Positions 7,921 to 14,762 of a DNA stretch of 14,762 nt are shown here, one piece after another (the stretch's first letter is position 1; each line of letters starts with the position of its first letter). The notes under the pieces are model-generated. The model ran no database searches and was not told where the DNA came from. It was given only the letters and a program-made list of their open reading frames with translations. The position numbers were made by a program, and so were the translations under genes. Source of the DNA: Saccoglossus kowalevskii. Lineage: Eukaryota > Hemichordata > Enteropneusta > Harrimaniidae. The DNA lies in assembly GCF_000003605.2 (NCBI RefSeq), contig NW_003115985.1, positions 3,279 to 18,040 on the forward strand, written 5' to 3'.

Positions 7921-8820
7921 CTAGTTTAAAACAAATTCAGGCTTTTTCTTTGGCTTGTGCCCATAGCCCAGCAACAATGTGTCTGTTTTATCTTGGTTTA
8001 ACCTCAAACCTGAAAAACATTTAAAATTATTAGTTATTAGAAACAATACTTTATCGATGTTGATAAAACATGTAATGTCATCTGCATGCATTGCCAGTTT
8101 AATACATTTGTGAAAAAAATGAAAACCTTCAATAGACTTGTTGTTTCTAATTGCAATTGCTAACAATTCAATAGCTACAATGAATAGATAAGGAGATAGG
8201 GGGTCTCCTTGTCGAACTCCTCTACCCACGTCAAAATAACCAGTTGAGATACCATGGTTCATGGCACAAGCAGTAACATCTTTATAAAACATTTTCACCC
8301 AATTTATAAATGATTCACCAAACTTGAAACTCTTTAAGGCTTCAATAATAAACGTATGGTCGACCGAATCGAATGGCTTGTGAAAATCTAGAGACACTAG
8401 AACAACTGACATATCATTCTGTTTAGAGTACAACATAAGATCAAGAATTGTTTGTATAGCGTCCCCAATATAGCGGCCTTTTACAAATACACATTAGTCT
8501 CGATGACTTATAAAAGACAATACATTAAGCATACGCTTTGAAATAGCTTTGGATGCGATTTTAACATTTACATTAAATAAAGATATTGACCGATAATTTG
8601 AAATTTATGTTTTATCTTTACCTTTTTTTGCAATTAATGTGATGACACCCTGTCTTTGTGACACCCCCAATAGACCTTTATGATATGAATAATTAATACT
8701 ATTAAGCAAATACCTTTCTATTACTGGCCAAAATGTCTTATAAAAATCAGCAGAGAGACCATCGTTCCCTGGTGTGTTATTGTTAGGCAATGACTGGAGT
8801 GCTGAATAACATTCTGACAT
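7921..8820 (-). pseudogene. LINE reverse transcriptase domain with two in-frame stops
   Basis: A single frame runs 300 codons with only two TAA stops (8605-8607 and 8494-8496). In order: TPGNDGLSADFYKTFW (finger motif), GVITLIAKKGKDKT, NYRSISLFNV (normally NYRPISLLN), LDFHKPFDSVDH (motif A, catalytic D; usually KAFD), RQGDPLSPYLFIVAIE (motif B), MHADDIT (8077-8088; motif C, usually YADD or FADD, here HADD), and SGLRLNQDKT (motif D). The two catalytic aspartates of motif C remain, but the preceding aromatic residue is His. Since only two stops have accumulated, this is the best-preserved part of the element. Confidence 0.88.
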
Positions 8821-8822
8821 TG

Positions 8823-9363
8823 TTAATTCTCCCTTACACTTTTGTTTGCCTCCGCATCAAAACGGGGAATGTTATCACCTTTCAAAAACAGCTCGTCATT
8901 ACTACTATAGAGATCAATTGGTTTAATAGCACAGTTTAGAATACATTTCTTTATATCGGTCACTAATTTATTACCATCAACATTCAAACGCCTCACTGTT
9001 GACCGTGTTTTATTTGTTCTTTCTAAACTCCAAAAATACCTACTTCCCCCCATCTCCGTAGTTACACCTGAACCTGATTATTAGTTAACCCACGGGTTTC
9101 TTTTTCCAACATATTTTCCAACTGTAATCTCAAATCAGTGTAAAGTGCCATATCATTCTCATTCTCATCATCTGAATTTGATTCCAAATCTTTGATCTTT
9201 TTCGTTTGTTTTGGGCTTTACTTCTTGTAAATCTCCAAATCTTATATTTCATGAACTCCCATGTCACAATGGCGTCCCCATCTATGAGTTCATGTTCCAA
9301 AATGTTAATATTCTGATTCATTTGGTTAACAAAGTCCTGATCGAGACACAAACTATTATTCAA
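8823..9363 (-). pseudogene. LINE linker between endonuclease and RT, frameshifted
   Basis: The upstream part (9363-9130) has VTWEFMKYKIWRFTRSKAQ, matching the W-E-x-K-Y-x-I-R-x-F-T pattern of the L1/Tx1 linker. It then shifts frame and continues with an acidic stretch (SDDENEND) and LRLQLENMLEKETRGL. After another break, 9053-8823 reads SRYFWSLERTNKTR...LNVDGNKLVTD, the conserved YFlnLE block with its dG..itd follow-up, before the RT. None of the short open frames is an independent gene. Confidence 0.72.
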
Positions 9364-9399
9364 CTTTGAGTATGATGTGTTTATCCATAGAGACGTTAC

Positions 9400-9842
9400 T
9401 TAAATATAAGTACAGACTGATCAGAGGCAATTGAGGGCATAATATCAACCGATCTTATATTATCCTGTAGGAAGTCTGAGATAAACCAAAAATCAACTGG
9501 ACAATTGGGTGCATAAATATTACAATGAATTACGTTAATACCCTGAATTGTAACATTCATACAAATTCGCCTACCATTGTTATCTCTAAATGAACCATGA
9601 TATCCAAAAATCTTTTGATCATAATACCCCCCCCTAACATGACTGGTTACATGAAATTAAACTATATTACCCTTCCAATCATTTGCCTTATTTCTGCTCA
9701 ATCTCTTGTGTACTGTACAATTCCTGTAGCATGATAACATCACTCCCATTTTGTTTTAACCAAGTGAATTTTTTTTCCCTTTCAAATAATTCATAATGCC
9801 CCATACGTTCAAAGACAGGAGCTTAAAAGAAAAACTATCCAT
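9400..9842 (-). pseudogene. LINE AP-type endonuclease domain, internally deleted
   Basis: Starts at ATG (9842-9840) with LLSLNVWGIMN, matching the N-terminal strand with the catalytic Asn. After a frameshift come KKFTWLKQNGSDVIMLQE (catalytic Glu in LQE, near 9724-9729), then a frameshift at a run of eight C (9627-9634 on +), then GYHGSFRDNNGRRICMNV and NIYAPN. The stretch that should carry GDFN, about 90 residues, is missing: FLQDNIRS runs straight into VDIMPSIASDQ (junction near 9447-9455). The terminal SDH motif is SDQ (9417-9422). Loss of GDFN and of the catalytic His means the nuclease could not cut. Confidence 0.78.
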
Positions 9843-10046
9843 TGATTAAATTACACCACCGTACCCAGACAAACCAAAACTGAAGACCTGTGCAACCAAC
9901 ACAAAAGGCATGGTGAAAAAGCATGCATGTCCAAAGTACAAAAAAAAGAAAAATACATAAATAAAAAATACTGTATATCACTTAGTTTCAAAGAGAAAAA
10001 TGAATAAATTGCAGTCAGTGTGTAGCTGTTCCATGCACTTATTATT
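9843..10046. other. LINE 5' flank or leader, non-coding
   Basis: Non-coding. On the minus strand it is T-rich and immediately precedes the LINE ORF2 start, so it may be the ORF1-ORF2 spacer or 5'UTR of the element. Confidence 0.35.
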
Positions 10047-10103
10047 ACATGTAATCACCATGGTGGCCTGTCACCACCTCTCAGATGTGTCAACTTTCGT
10101 TTC
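10047..10103. repeat. Direct repeat, copy A
   Basis: Resembles 10244-10300, starting 197 bp away. The shared core is ACATGTRATCACCATGGTGG, then a diverged half with TCTCAGAYGTGT. On the minus strand it carries GGCCACCATGG, a strong Kozak context, opening a frame of only about 27 codons. Confidence 0.6.
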
Positions 10104-10243
10104 ATCATTCTAAAATGGTTACATTACTGGTACTCATACTAGTAAAACAGATACTTTCCGCGAGAAATACAATATGAATATAACATAATATGAAAGTTCA
10201 CTGGGAACAAGTAACAGTCAATATGTAACTAACCCATACTCGT

Positions 10244-10300
10244 ACATGTGATCACCATGGTGGCCTCTCTCCAAATCTCAGACGTGTTAGCTTGCCTTCG
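10244..10300. repeat. Direct repeat, copy B
   Basis: Second copy, diverged from 10047-10103. Its minus-strand GGCCACCATGG opens a frame of only 9 codons. Two spaced copies upstream of a LINE ORF2 could be 5'UTR promoter monomers. Confidence 0.6.
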
Positions 10301-10758
10301 ACACTAAGAATTACTGTGCAAAGAGGAAAGCACAATTGTTGGGCTCGAGTTCGTCGTTCAAGCTTTTTTACGGGTACACGCAATGGTCGGGTTGAAAAAT
10401 TACGTTAGCTTTTAAAAGAAAGATGTGATTTTTATTCATGTTTGATTTGTTAGTCCTCTCTGTTACACTGACCATGATATTTAAAAGTTTACACAGACAC
10501 CAAATTGAATCCTCATTACAATATGTTTCTCTGTTCTCAAAATTGCTAATGTTCAATATCCAAAGTATCCCAAAGTAGTATATTACGTAACATGTTTTAG
10601 TACGCCATCTTAGACATTTGTACGAGTTGTGGATGACGAGTATTCTCAGTTGGTTAGCCGCATGCCTATGGTTCACACCAACTAATTTACGGTTGTTTAC
10701 TGTTAATTTTTTTGATAATTTCTCAAGATGGCGATTCTTTCGGTATATTTAAGCCATT
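10301..10758. other. Non-coding stretch before the satellite
   Basis: No coding family is recognisable. An open frame at 10368-10676 (-) has no domain or codon pattern that I recognise. A tRNA-like fragment lies at 10641-10680: TCTCAGTTGGTTAGC resembles a tRNA D-arm/A box and GGTTCACACC resembles a B box. They are only about 10 nt apart, so at most this is a shortened SINE relic. Confidence 0.35.
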
Positions 10759-12050
10759 TTTTGGTGTGGCGTGGCTTGGCGTGGCGCGGGATAGCCTAGT
10801 GTGGAGAGGCGTGGCATAGCCTAGCGTGACGTGATGTGGCTAAGCCTAGTGTGGCGGGGCTTATCGTAGTGTGGCGAGGCATAGCGTGGCGAGGCGTGGT
10901 GTGGCTTAGCTTAGCCTAGTGTGGTGAGGCGTTGCGTAGTGTAGTGTGGCGAGGCTTAGTGTGGCGTGGCGTGGCATAGTGCAGTATGGCATGGCATAAA
11001 TTAGTGTAGTGTGTCATAAATTAGTGTAGCGTGGCGTGGCTTAGCGTAGTGTGGCGTGATGTGGCTTAGCTTAGCCTAGTGTGGTGAGGCGTTGCGTAGT
11101 GTTAGTGTGGCGAGGCGCAGTGTGGCGTGGCGTGGCATAGTGTAGTGTGACGTGGCGTGACGTGGCGTGGCGTAAATTAGTGTAGTGTGGCGTGGCTTAG
11201 CGTAGTGCAGCGAGGCTTGGTTTAGCGTAGTGTGGCGAGGCATGGCTTAGCGTAGTGTGGCGTGGCTTGGCGCAGTGTGGCGTGGCGAGGCGTGGCTTAG
11301 CTTAGCTTAGTGTGGCTTAGCGTAGTTTTGCGAGGCGTGGCGCAGCGTAGTGTGTCGTAAATTAGTGTAGTGTGGCGTGGCTTAGCGTAGTGTGGCGTGG
11401 CATGGTGTGGCTTAACTTAGCCTAGTGTGGCGAGGCGTTGCGTAGTGTAGTGTGGCGAGGCATAGTGTAGAGTGGCGTGGCATAGTGTAGTGTGGCGTGG
11501 CGTGGCGTGGCGTAAATTAGTGTAGTGTGGCGAGGCTTAGCGTAGTGCAGCGAGGCTTGGCTTAGTATAGTGTTGCGAGGCATGGCTTAGCGTAGTGTGG
11601 CGTGGTGTGGCGAGGCGTGGTTTAGCGTTGTGTGGTAAGGTGTGGCTTAGCGTGGCGAGGGTAGTGTGGAGTGGCTTAGCGTAGTTTTGCGAGGTGTGGC
11701 GCAGTGTAGTGTGTCGTACATTGGTGTAGTGTGGCGTGGATTAGCGTAGTGTGGCGTGGCGTGGTGTGGCTTAGCTTAGCCTAGTGTGTGAGGCGTGCGT
11801 AGTGTAGTGTGGCGAGGCGAGGCGTAGTGTGGCGTGGCGTAGTGTAGTGTGACGTGGCATAACGTAGTGTGGCGTGGCTTAGCATAGTGTGGCGAGGCGT
11901 GGCGTAAATTAATTTGGTGTGGCGTGGCTTAGCGTTGTGTGATAAGGCGTGGCTTAGCGTAGCATTGTGAGGGTAGTGTCGTGTGGCTTAGCGTAGTGTG
12001 GCGAGGCGTGGCGTAAATTAATTTGGTGTGGCGTGGCTTAGCGTTGTGTG
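10759..12050. repeat. Pentamer-based satellite array, left block
   Basis: The block splits almost without phase change into five-base units of the form NNRGY on the + strand (gtggc, ttagc, gtagt, gaggc, gcagt). The commonest 20-bp combination is GTGTGGCGTGGCTTAGCGTA. The + strand is G/T-rich. Occasional AT units (GTAAATTAGTGTA) interrupt the GC-rich units. A higher-order unit of about 350 bp, marked by GTGGCTTAGCTTAGCCTAGT, starts at about 11061, 11407 and 11766; a shorter copy starts at 10901. At the right end a 58-bp block (11888-11945) is repeated exactly at 11997-12054, a 109-bp spacing. Non-coding: TAG recurs in all + frames. Confidence 0.92.

Positions 12051-12117
<67 letters not shown>
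12051..12117. repeat. (ATA)n / LINE (TTA)n tail
   Basis: About 22 triplets. On the minus strand it directly follows GGCAATAAAG, so it is the 3' tail of the LINE at 12118-12917 rather than an unrelated microsatellite. Confidence 0.85.
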
Positions 12118-12118
<1 letters not shown>

Positions 12119-12228
12119 TTTATTGCCTCCGTGTAAAAAGATTTACATAGGATAAGTACAGCAAAAAAGAGTTTTAAAATAATAACAAGATGAATGTAAG
12201 AATTGAACAAAAAACAATACAAAAGGAC

Positions 12229-12905
12229 TTAACTAGTATTTAAATGTTGAATAAATCTTTTTGTTGTGTAAATATAATTGACAAGTTCTATAATTATGTC
12301 AGGATCTTTGCTTAAGAGTATATATGTGAACTGTATATTTTTATTGTTGGATGAAAGTAGTGTCATAATTTTTTGAATGAAATTTTTTCTGTGTGTGTTA
12401 TATTTTGGGCAATTCAATAGAAAATGTTCTTCATCTTCATTTGAATTTGTGTCACAGTTATTGCATATTCTTTTATTTATAGGTTTCTTAGGAAATGAAT
12501 ATCTGCCTTCCTCTATTGCCAAGTTATGGTTACTAATTCTAAATTTTGTCAACATTTTCCTTTTATGAGCGTCAAGTTCATTCAAATATAGCTCAAAGAT
12601 GTATTCTGTTTTAAATTTAGCAGTTTGCTATTTTCTTTGGAAATCATTTCTTTCCAGAAACTGGTATATTTATTTTCAAGGGAAGTTTTTAAAATTTGAT
12701 TAATTTAATTTTTTTGTTTGATAGTGAATGTTTTTTTCTTTTATGAAGTTTAGTGAATTGTCTTTCAATATTGTATGTATTGCATTTAGCCATTTGTATT
12801 GTATAGCATTGTGTTGTGTTTGTTCTAGGTTTGCCTGTTTTGTAAGATTATCATCTGGGAGATCCTTTATATGCAACCAGTAATTAATAGCTTGAACTTT
12901 TGCAC
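12229..12905 (-). pseudogene. LINE ORF2 C-terminal fragment with zinc-knuckle
   Basis: The upstream part (about 12905-12700) reads AKVQAINYWLHIKDLP and QYKWLNAIHTILK, the post-RT YWL block, then hits stops and a frameshift. From about 12605 one clean frame runs from EYIFELYLNELDAHKR through LTKFRISNHNLAIEEGRY and the zinc-binding CNNC...EDEEHFLLNCPKY (CxxC, H, C) to the TAA at 12229-12231. The first Met at 12585 is only an internal residue, as the frame and homology extend upstream of it. The R.S.H.L.IE.GRY plus C-C-H-C signature is typical of the C-terminus of many invertebrate LINE polyproteins. RT and endonuclease domains are absent through 5' truncation. Confidence 0.82.
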
Positions 12906-12917
12906 TGAGAAGTAGTG

Positions 12918-13692
12918 GATAAGGCGTGGCTTAGAGTAGCGTGGCGAGGGTAGTGTCGTGTGGCTTAGTGTAGTGTGGCGTGGCGTAGTGTAGTCTGGCG
13001 TAAATTAGTGTAGTGTGGCGTGGCTTAGCGTAGTGTGGCGTGGCATAGTGTAGTGTGGCGTAAATTAGTGTAGTGTGGCGTGGCTTAGCGTAGTGTGGCG
13101 TGGTGTGGCTTAGCCTAGTATGGTGAGGCGTGGCTTAGCGTAGTGTGGCGTGGCTTAGCGTAGTGTGGCGTGGCTTAGCGTAGTGTGGCGTAAATTAGTG
13201 TAGTGTGGCGTGGCTTAGCGTAGTGTGGCGTGGTGTGGCTTAGCCTAGTATGGTGAGGCGTGGCTTAGCGTAGTGAGGCGTGGCTTAGCGTAGTGTGGCG
13301 TGGCTTAGCGTAGTGTGGCGTGGCTTAGCGTAGTGTGGCGAGGCGTGATTAGCGTAACGTGGTGAGGAGTAGTGTGGTGCGGCTTAGCATAGTGTGGCGA
13401 TGCTAGTGTGACGAGGCATGGCTTAGCTTAGTGTGGTTAGGCATGGCATAGCGTGGTGTAGCGTGGCTCAGTATGGCGTGGCGTGCCTAGCGTAATGTGG
13501 CGTGGTTTAGCGCAATGTGGCGAGGCATGGCTTAGCGTGGTGTAGCGTGGCTCAGTATGGCGTGGCGTGCCTAGCGTAGTGTGGCATGGCTTTGCGTAGT
13601 GTGGCGAGGCATGGCTTAGCGTGGTGTAGCGTGGCTCAGTATGGCGTGGCGTGCCTAGCGCAGTGTGGCGTGGCTTAGCGTAGCGTAGTGTA
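12918..13692. repeat. Pentamer-based satellite array, right block
   Basis: Same pentamer design as the left block, interrupted only by the LINE. It shows clean 20-bp tandems of GTGTGGCGTGGCTTAGCGTA (about 13137-13190 and 13285-13340), 60- and 130-bp repeats starting at the TAAATTAGTG mark (13001, 13061, 13191), and three 84-bp repeats starting at 13451, 13535 and 13619 with CTCAGTATGG inside. The array ends abruptly at GTAGTG before TATTTAATAAATA. Confidence 0.92.
13451..13692. repeat. 84-bp higher-order repeat, three copies
   Basis: GCGTGGTGTAGCGTGGCTCA starts at 13451, 13535 and 13619. The 84-bp period is 17 pentamers less one base, because GTGCC TAGCG carries a one-base loss that shifts the five-base phase once per copy. 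The last copy is partial. Confidence 0.85.
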
Positions 13693-13992
13693 TTTAATAA
13701 ATATAGGGTAATAATAATTGATGTTATTATTCATCTGTCACCGTAACGCCATAAGTTACAACATGCCGTAATTTTGCGGTATTTTAAGAGGTATTTTCAT
13801 GCTACCACATTAGGAAATGCGAATTCCAAATATGGAATGATTACGCGCGTAAGTGTCCTCTAATAATAAAAAACAAACATGGCGGCCACCAGAGTTTCGC
13901 CGGACTCCACACAAAGAAGTTCACTTATTATGTTCTAAACATTTTGGATTTCGGCGGTCCCTTGGTGTATCCTTGGAAAGAAAAATAATATG
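13693..13992. other. Non-coding between satellite and foldback
   Basis: No gene seen. A small hairpin, AATAATAA / TTATTATT (about 13711-13732), is present. The open frame at 13853-14107 (+) runs into the foldback and has no recognisable domain. Confidence 0.5.
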
Positions 13993-14122
13993 TATAATAA
14001 TAAGGTTATCACGAGGATGCCTCAAAGTATGCACTCAGACAGTACGCTGCGTGTCGGTCGACACTTTTCTGTACTGTCATCGTGCATACTTTGAGGTATC
14101 CTCTTAATAACCTCATATTATA
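13993..14122. repeat. 130-bp foldback / palindromic element
   Basis: Two 65-nt arms face each other around position 14057, with a 2-nt centre (GTCG-gt-CGAC). Paired blocks from outside in: TATAATA, GGTTAT, AGGAT, CCTCAAAGTATGCAC (15 bp, perfect), GACAGTAC (8 bp) and GTCG, separated by small mismatched bulges, about three quarters identity overall. This is either a foldback MITE consisting almost wholly of inverted repeats or a source of a long RNA hairpin. Open frames on both strands here (13853-14107 + and 14009-14194 -) encode similar peptides only because of the palindrome. Confidence 0.82.
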
Positions 14123-14762
14123 ATTGAATCTATTAAGAAATAAACACGCACTCTGTGCCAGGGAAGACAACAGGTATACCATGAAATATTGCACAAACTA
14201 TACGGGAAACAGCATCAAAATGCAACGTACATTTTTGAATACGTCTAGGGAAAATGGGGAATGAATCATGAACAACCGATACGTTAATGCAAAAAAGGAT
14301 CCGATGTATTTATCGCTAAACTAACTAATGCACCACTGCTTAAATACAAAGGAGAAATGAGTTTACTAACGCCAACAATATAAAAAAACGGAAATCAACA
14401 ATGAATAGTAAATGTTACAGAATCATAAACAGGTAATTGACACACGAAAACAACCAATTGTGCGTAATCGACTTGCACTATTGACCGAATGCGTTTATCA
14501 GACAAAATACAAATATTGCATGTTACAAAACAAATGTTAGTTATCAAATACACACATATATAGCCATATGTCAGTCGACGAGCTAGGGACTACGCTACTG
14601 TTGGCACTTGCGTTTGTCATTACATCAACATTACCATGAAACAAATTTATGTTCGTCAACAATGTGAGACCACTGATTAAATACCACGTGCATTTTATTA
14701 AAACAATTACTTTTACTTGCTTTGTAAGATTTGTGCATCACATTTATGCAGGTGTTGACTAC
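14123..14762. other. Non-coding right edge
   Basis: AT-rich. No coding, RNA or repeat signal that I can recognise. Confidence 0.5.

Larger units (their letters stand above)
6300..9842 (-). mobile_element. Degenerate L1/Tx1-like LINE (non-LTR retrotransposon), ORF2 remnant
   Basis: Read on the minus strand, the blocks follow the order of a LINE ORF2: AP-type endonuclease (9842-9400), linker with the WE.MKY.I.RF pattern (9363-8823), reverse transcriptase (8820-7921), post-RT region with GKINILKTF and FIWNGRDKVK (about 7840-7647), and the C-terminal part with FYYDILQDW (7143-6829) and ETIEHLLANC (about 6745-6680), ending at a TAA (6413-6415). A short 3'UTR follows, with AATAAA (6315-6310). The order and signatures fit the L1/Tx1 group. 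Several frameshifts, in-frame stops, an endonuclease deletion and a nested insert show that it is dead. No ORF1 and no target-site duplication were recognised, so the outer borders are approximate. Confidence 0.85.
12051..12917 (-). mobile_element. 5'-truncated LINE nested in the satellite
   Basis: On the minus strand it contains the end of a LINE ORF, a short 3'UTR, AATAAA and a (TTA)n tail. It interrupts the satellite: the left array stops at ...TGTGATA and the right array resumes with GATAAGG, while an undisturbed copy reads TGTGATAAGG at 11937-11946. The repeat thus continues in register across the element, with a possible 4-5 bp duplication (GATA/GATAA) that merges with the tail. The 5' end is truncated inside the ORF, as is common for LINEs. 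Its protein differs from that of the LINE at 6300-9842 (another C-terminal type and another 3' tail), so it is a second family. Confidence 0.85.

Noticed and set aside
10368-10676. 102-codon open frame on the minus strand as LINE ORF1
   Set aside because: No coiled coil, RRM or zinc-knuckle pattern expected of ORF1, and no similarity recognised.
11929-12222. 97-codon frame with a poly-Leu tract
   Set aside because: Translation of the (TTA)n LINE tail and satellite pentamers.
12377-12568. + strand open frame within the second LINE
   Set aside because: Antisense to the clear LINE C-terminal frame with the zinc-knuckle.
10759-13692. CRISPR-like array
   Set aside because: No unique spacers between conserved repeats. 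The units are contiguous variable pentamers in an animal genome.
13853-14194. Two open frames on opposite strands encoding similar peptides (LKVCT...AYFE.SS)
   Set aside because: The similarity is created by the palindrome at 13993-14122; no coding family is recognised.

Overview
The window looks like a piece of an AT-rich animal genome, most likely a marine invertebrate. The case for an animal is an intron-split membrane channel gene with GT-AG introns, LDL-receptor class A (LDLa) exons with phase-1 borders, and LINE retrotransposons. I cannot name the species. A lophotrochozoan (mollusc, brachiopod, annelid) or an invertebrate deuterostome (hemichordate, amphioxus, echinoderm) would all fit.

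Layout. (1) 264-1245: a non-autonomous transposon-like element with about 36-bp terminal inverted repeats and TTAA at both ends. (2) 1778-5194, minus strand: the 5' part of a DEG/ENaC/ASIC-type sodium channel gene. Three coding exons are visible: cytoplasmic N-terminus + TM1 + first extracellular strand (5140/5194 to 4660), then two LDLa exons (3761-3639 and 1900-1778), each exactly 123 nt and phase 1-1. All three splice in frame. The rest of the extracellular domain and TM2 must lie off the left edge. (3) 5195-6300: non-coding. (4) About 6300-9842, minus strand: a decayed L1/Tx1-like LINE. It has an endonuclease with an internal deletion, a reverse transcriptase with two in-frame stops and a changed catalytic box, and a C-terminal zinc-knuckle region. 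The post-RT part is interrupted at about 7131-7646 by an LTR-like insert carrying a TATA box and three heat-shock elements. (5) 9843-10758: non-coding, with two diverged direct repeats that may be LINE 5' monomers. (6) 10759-12050 and 12918-13692: a striking satellite built from five-base units, organised in higher-order repeats of about 350, 130, 109 and 84 bp. It is split by a 5'-truncated second LINE (12051-12917, minus) that ends in a (TTA)n tail. (7) 13993-14122: a near-complete 130-bp foldback. (8) 14123-14762: nothing recognisable.

Only the channel gene appears to be a working host gene. Everything from about 6.3 kb to 13.7 kb is repeat-derived. The most biologically interesting items are the LDLa modules placed inside a DEG/ENaC extracellular domain, the heat-shock promoter-like insert, and the pentamer satellite. 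No RNA gene, CRISPR array or operon structure was found.
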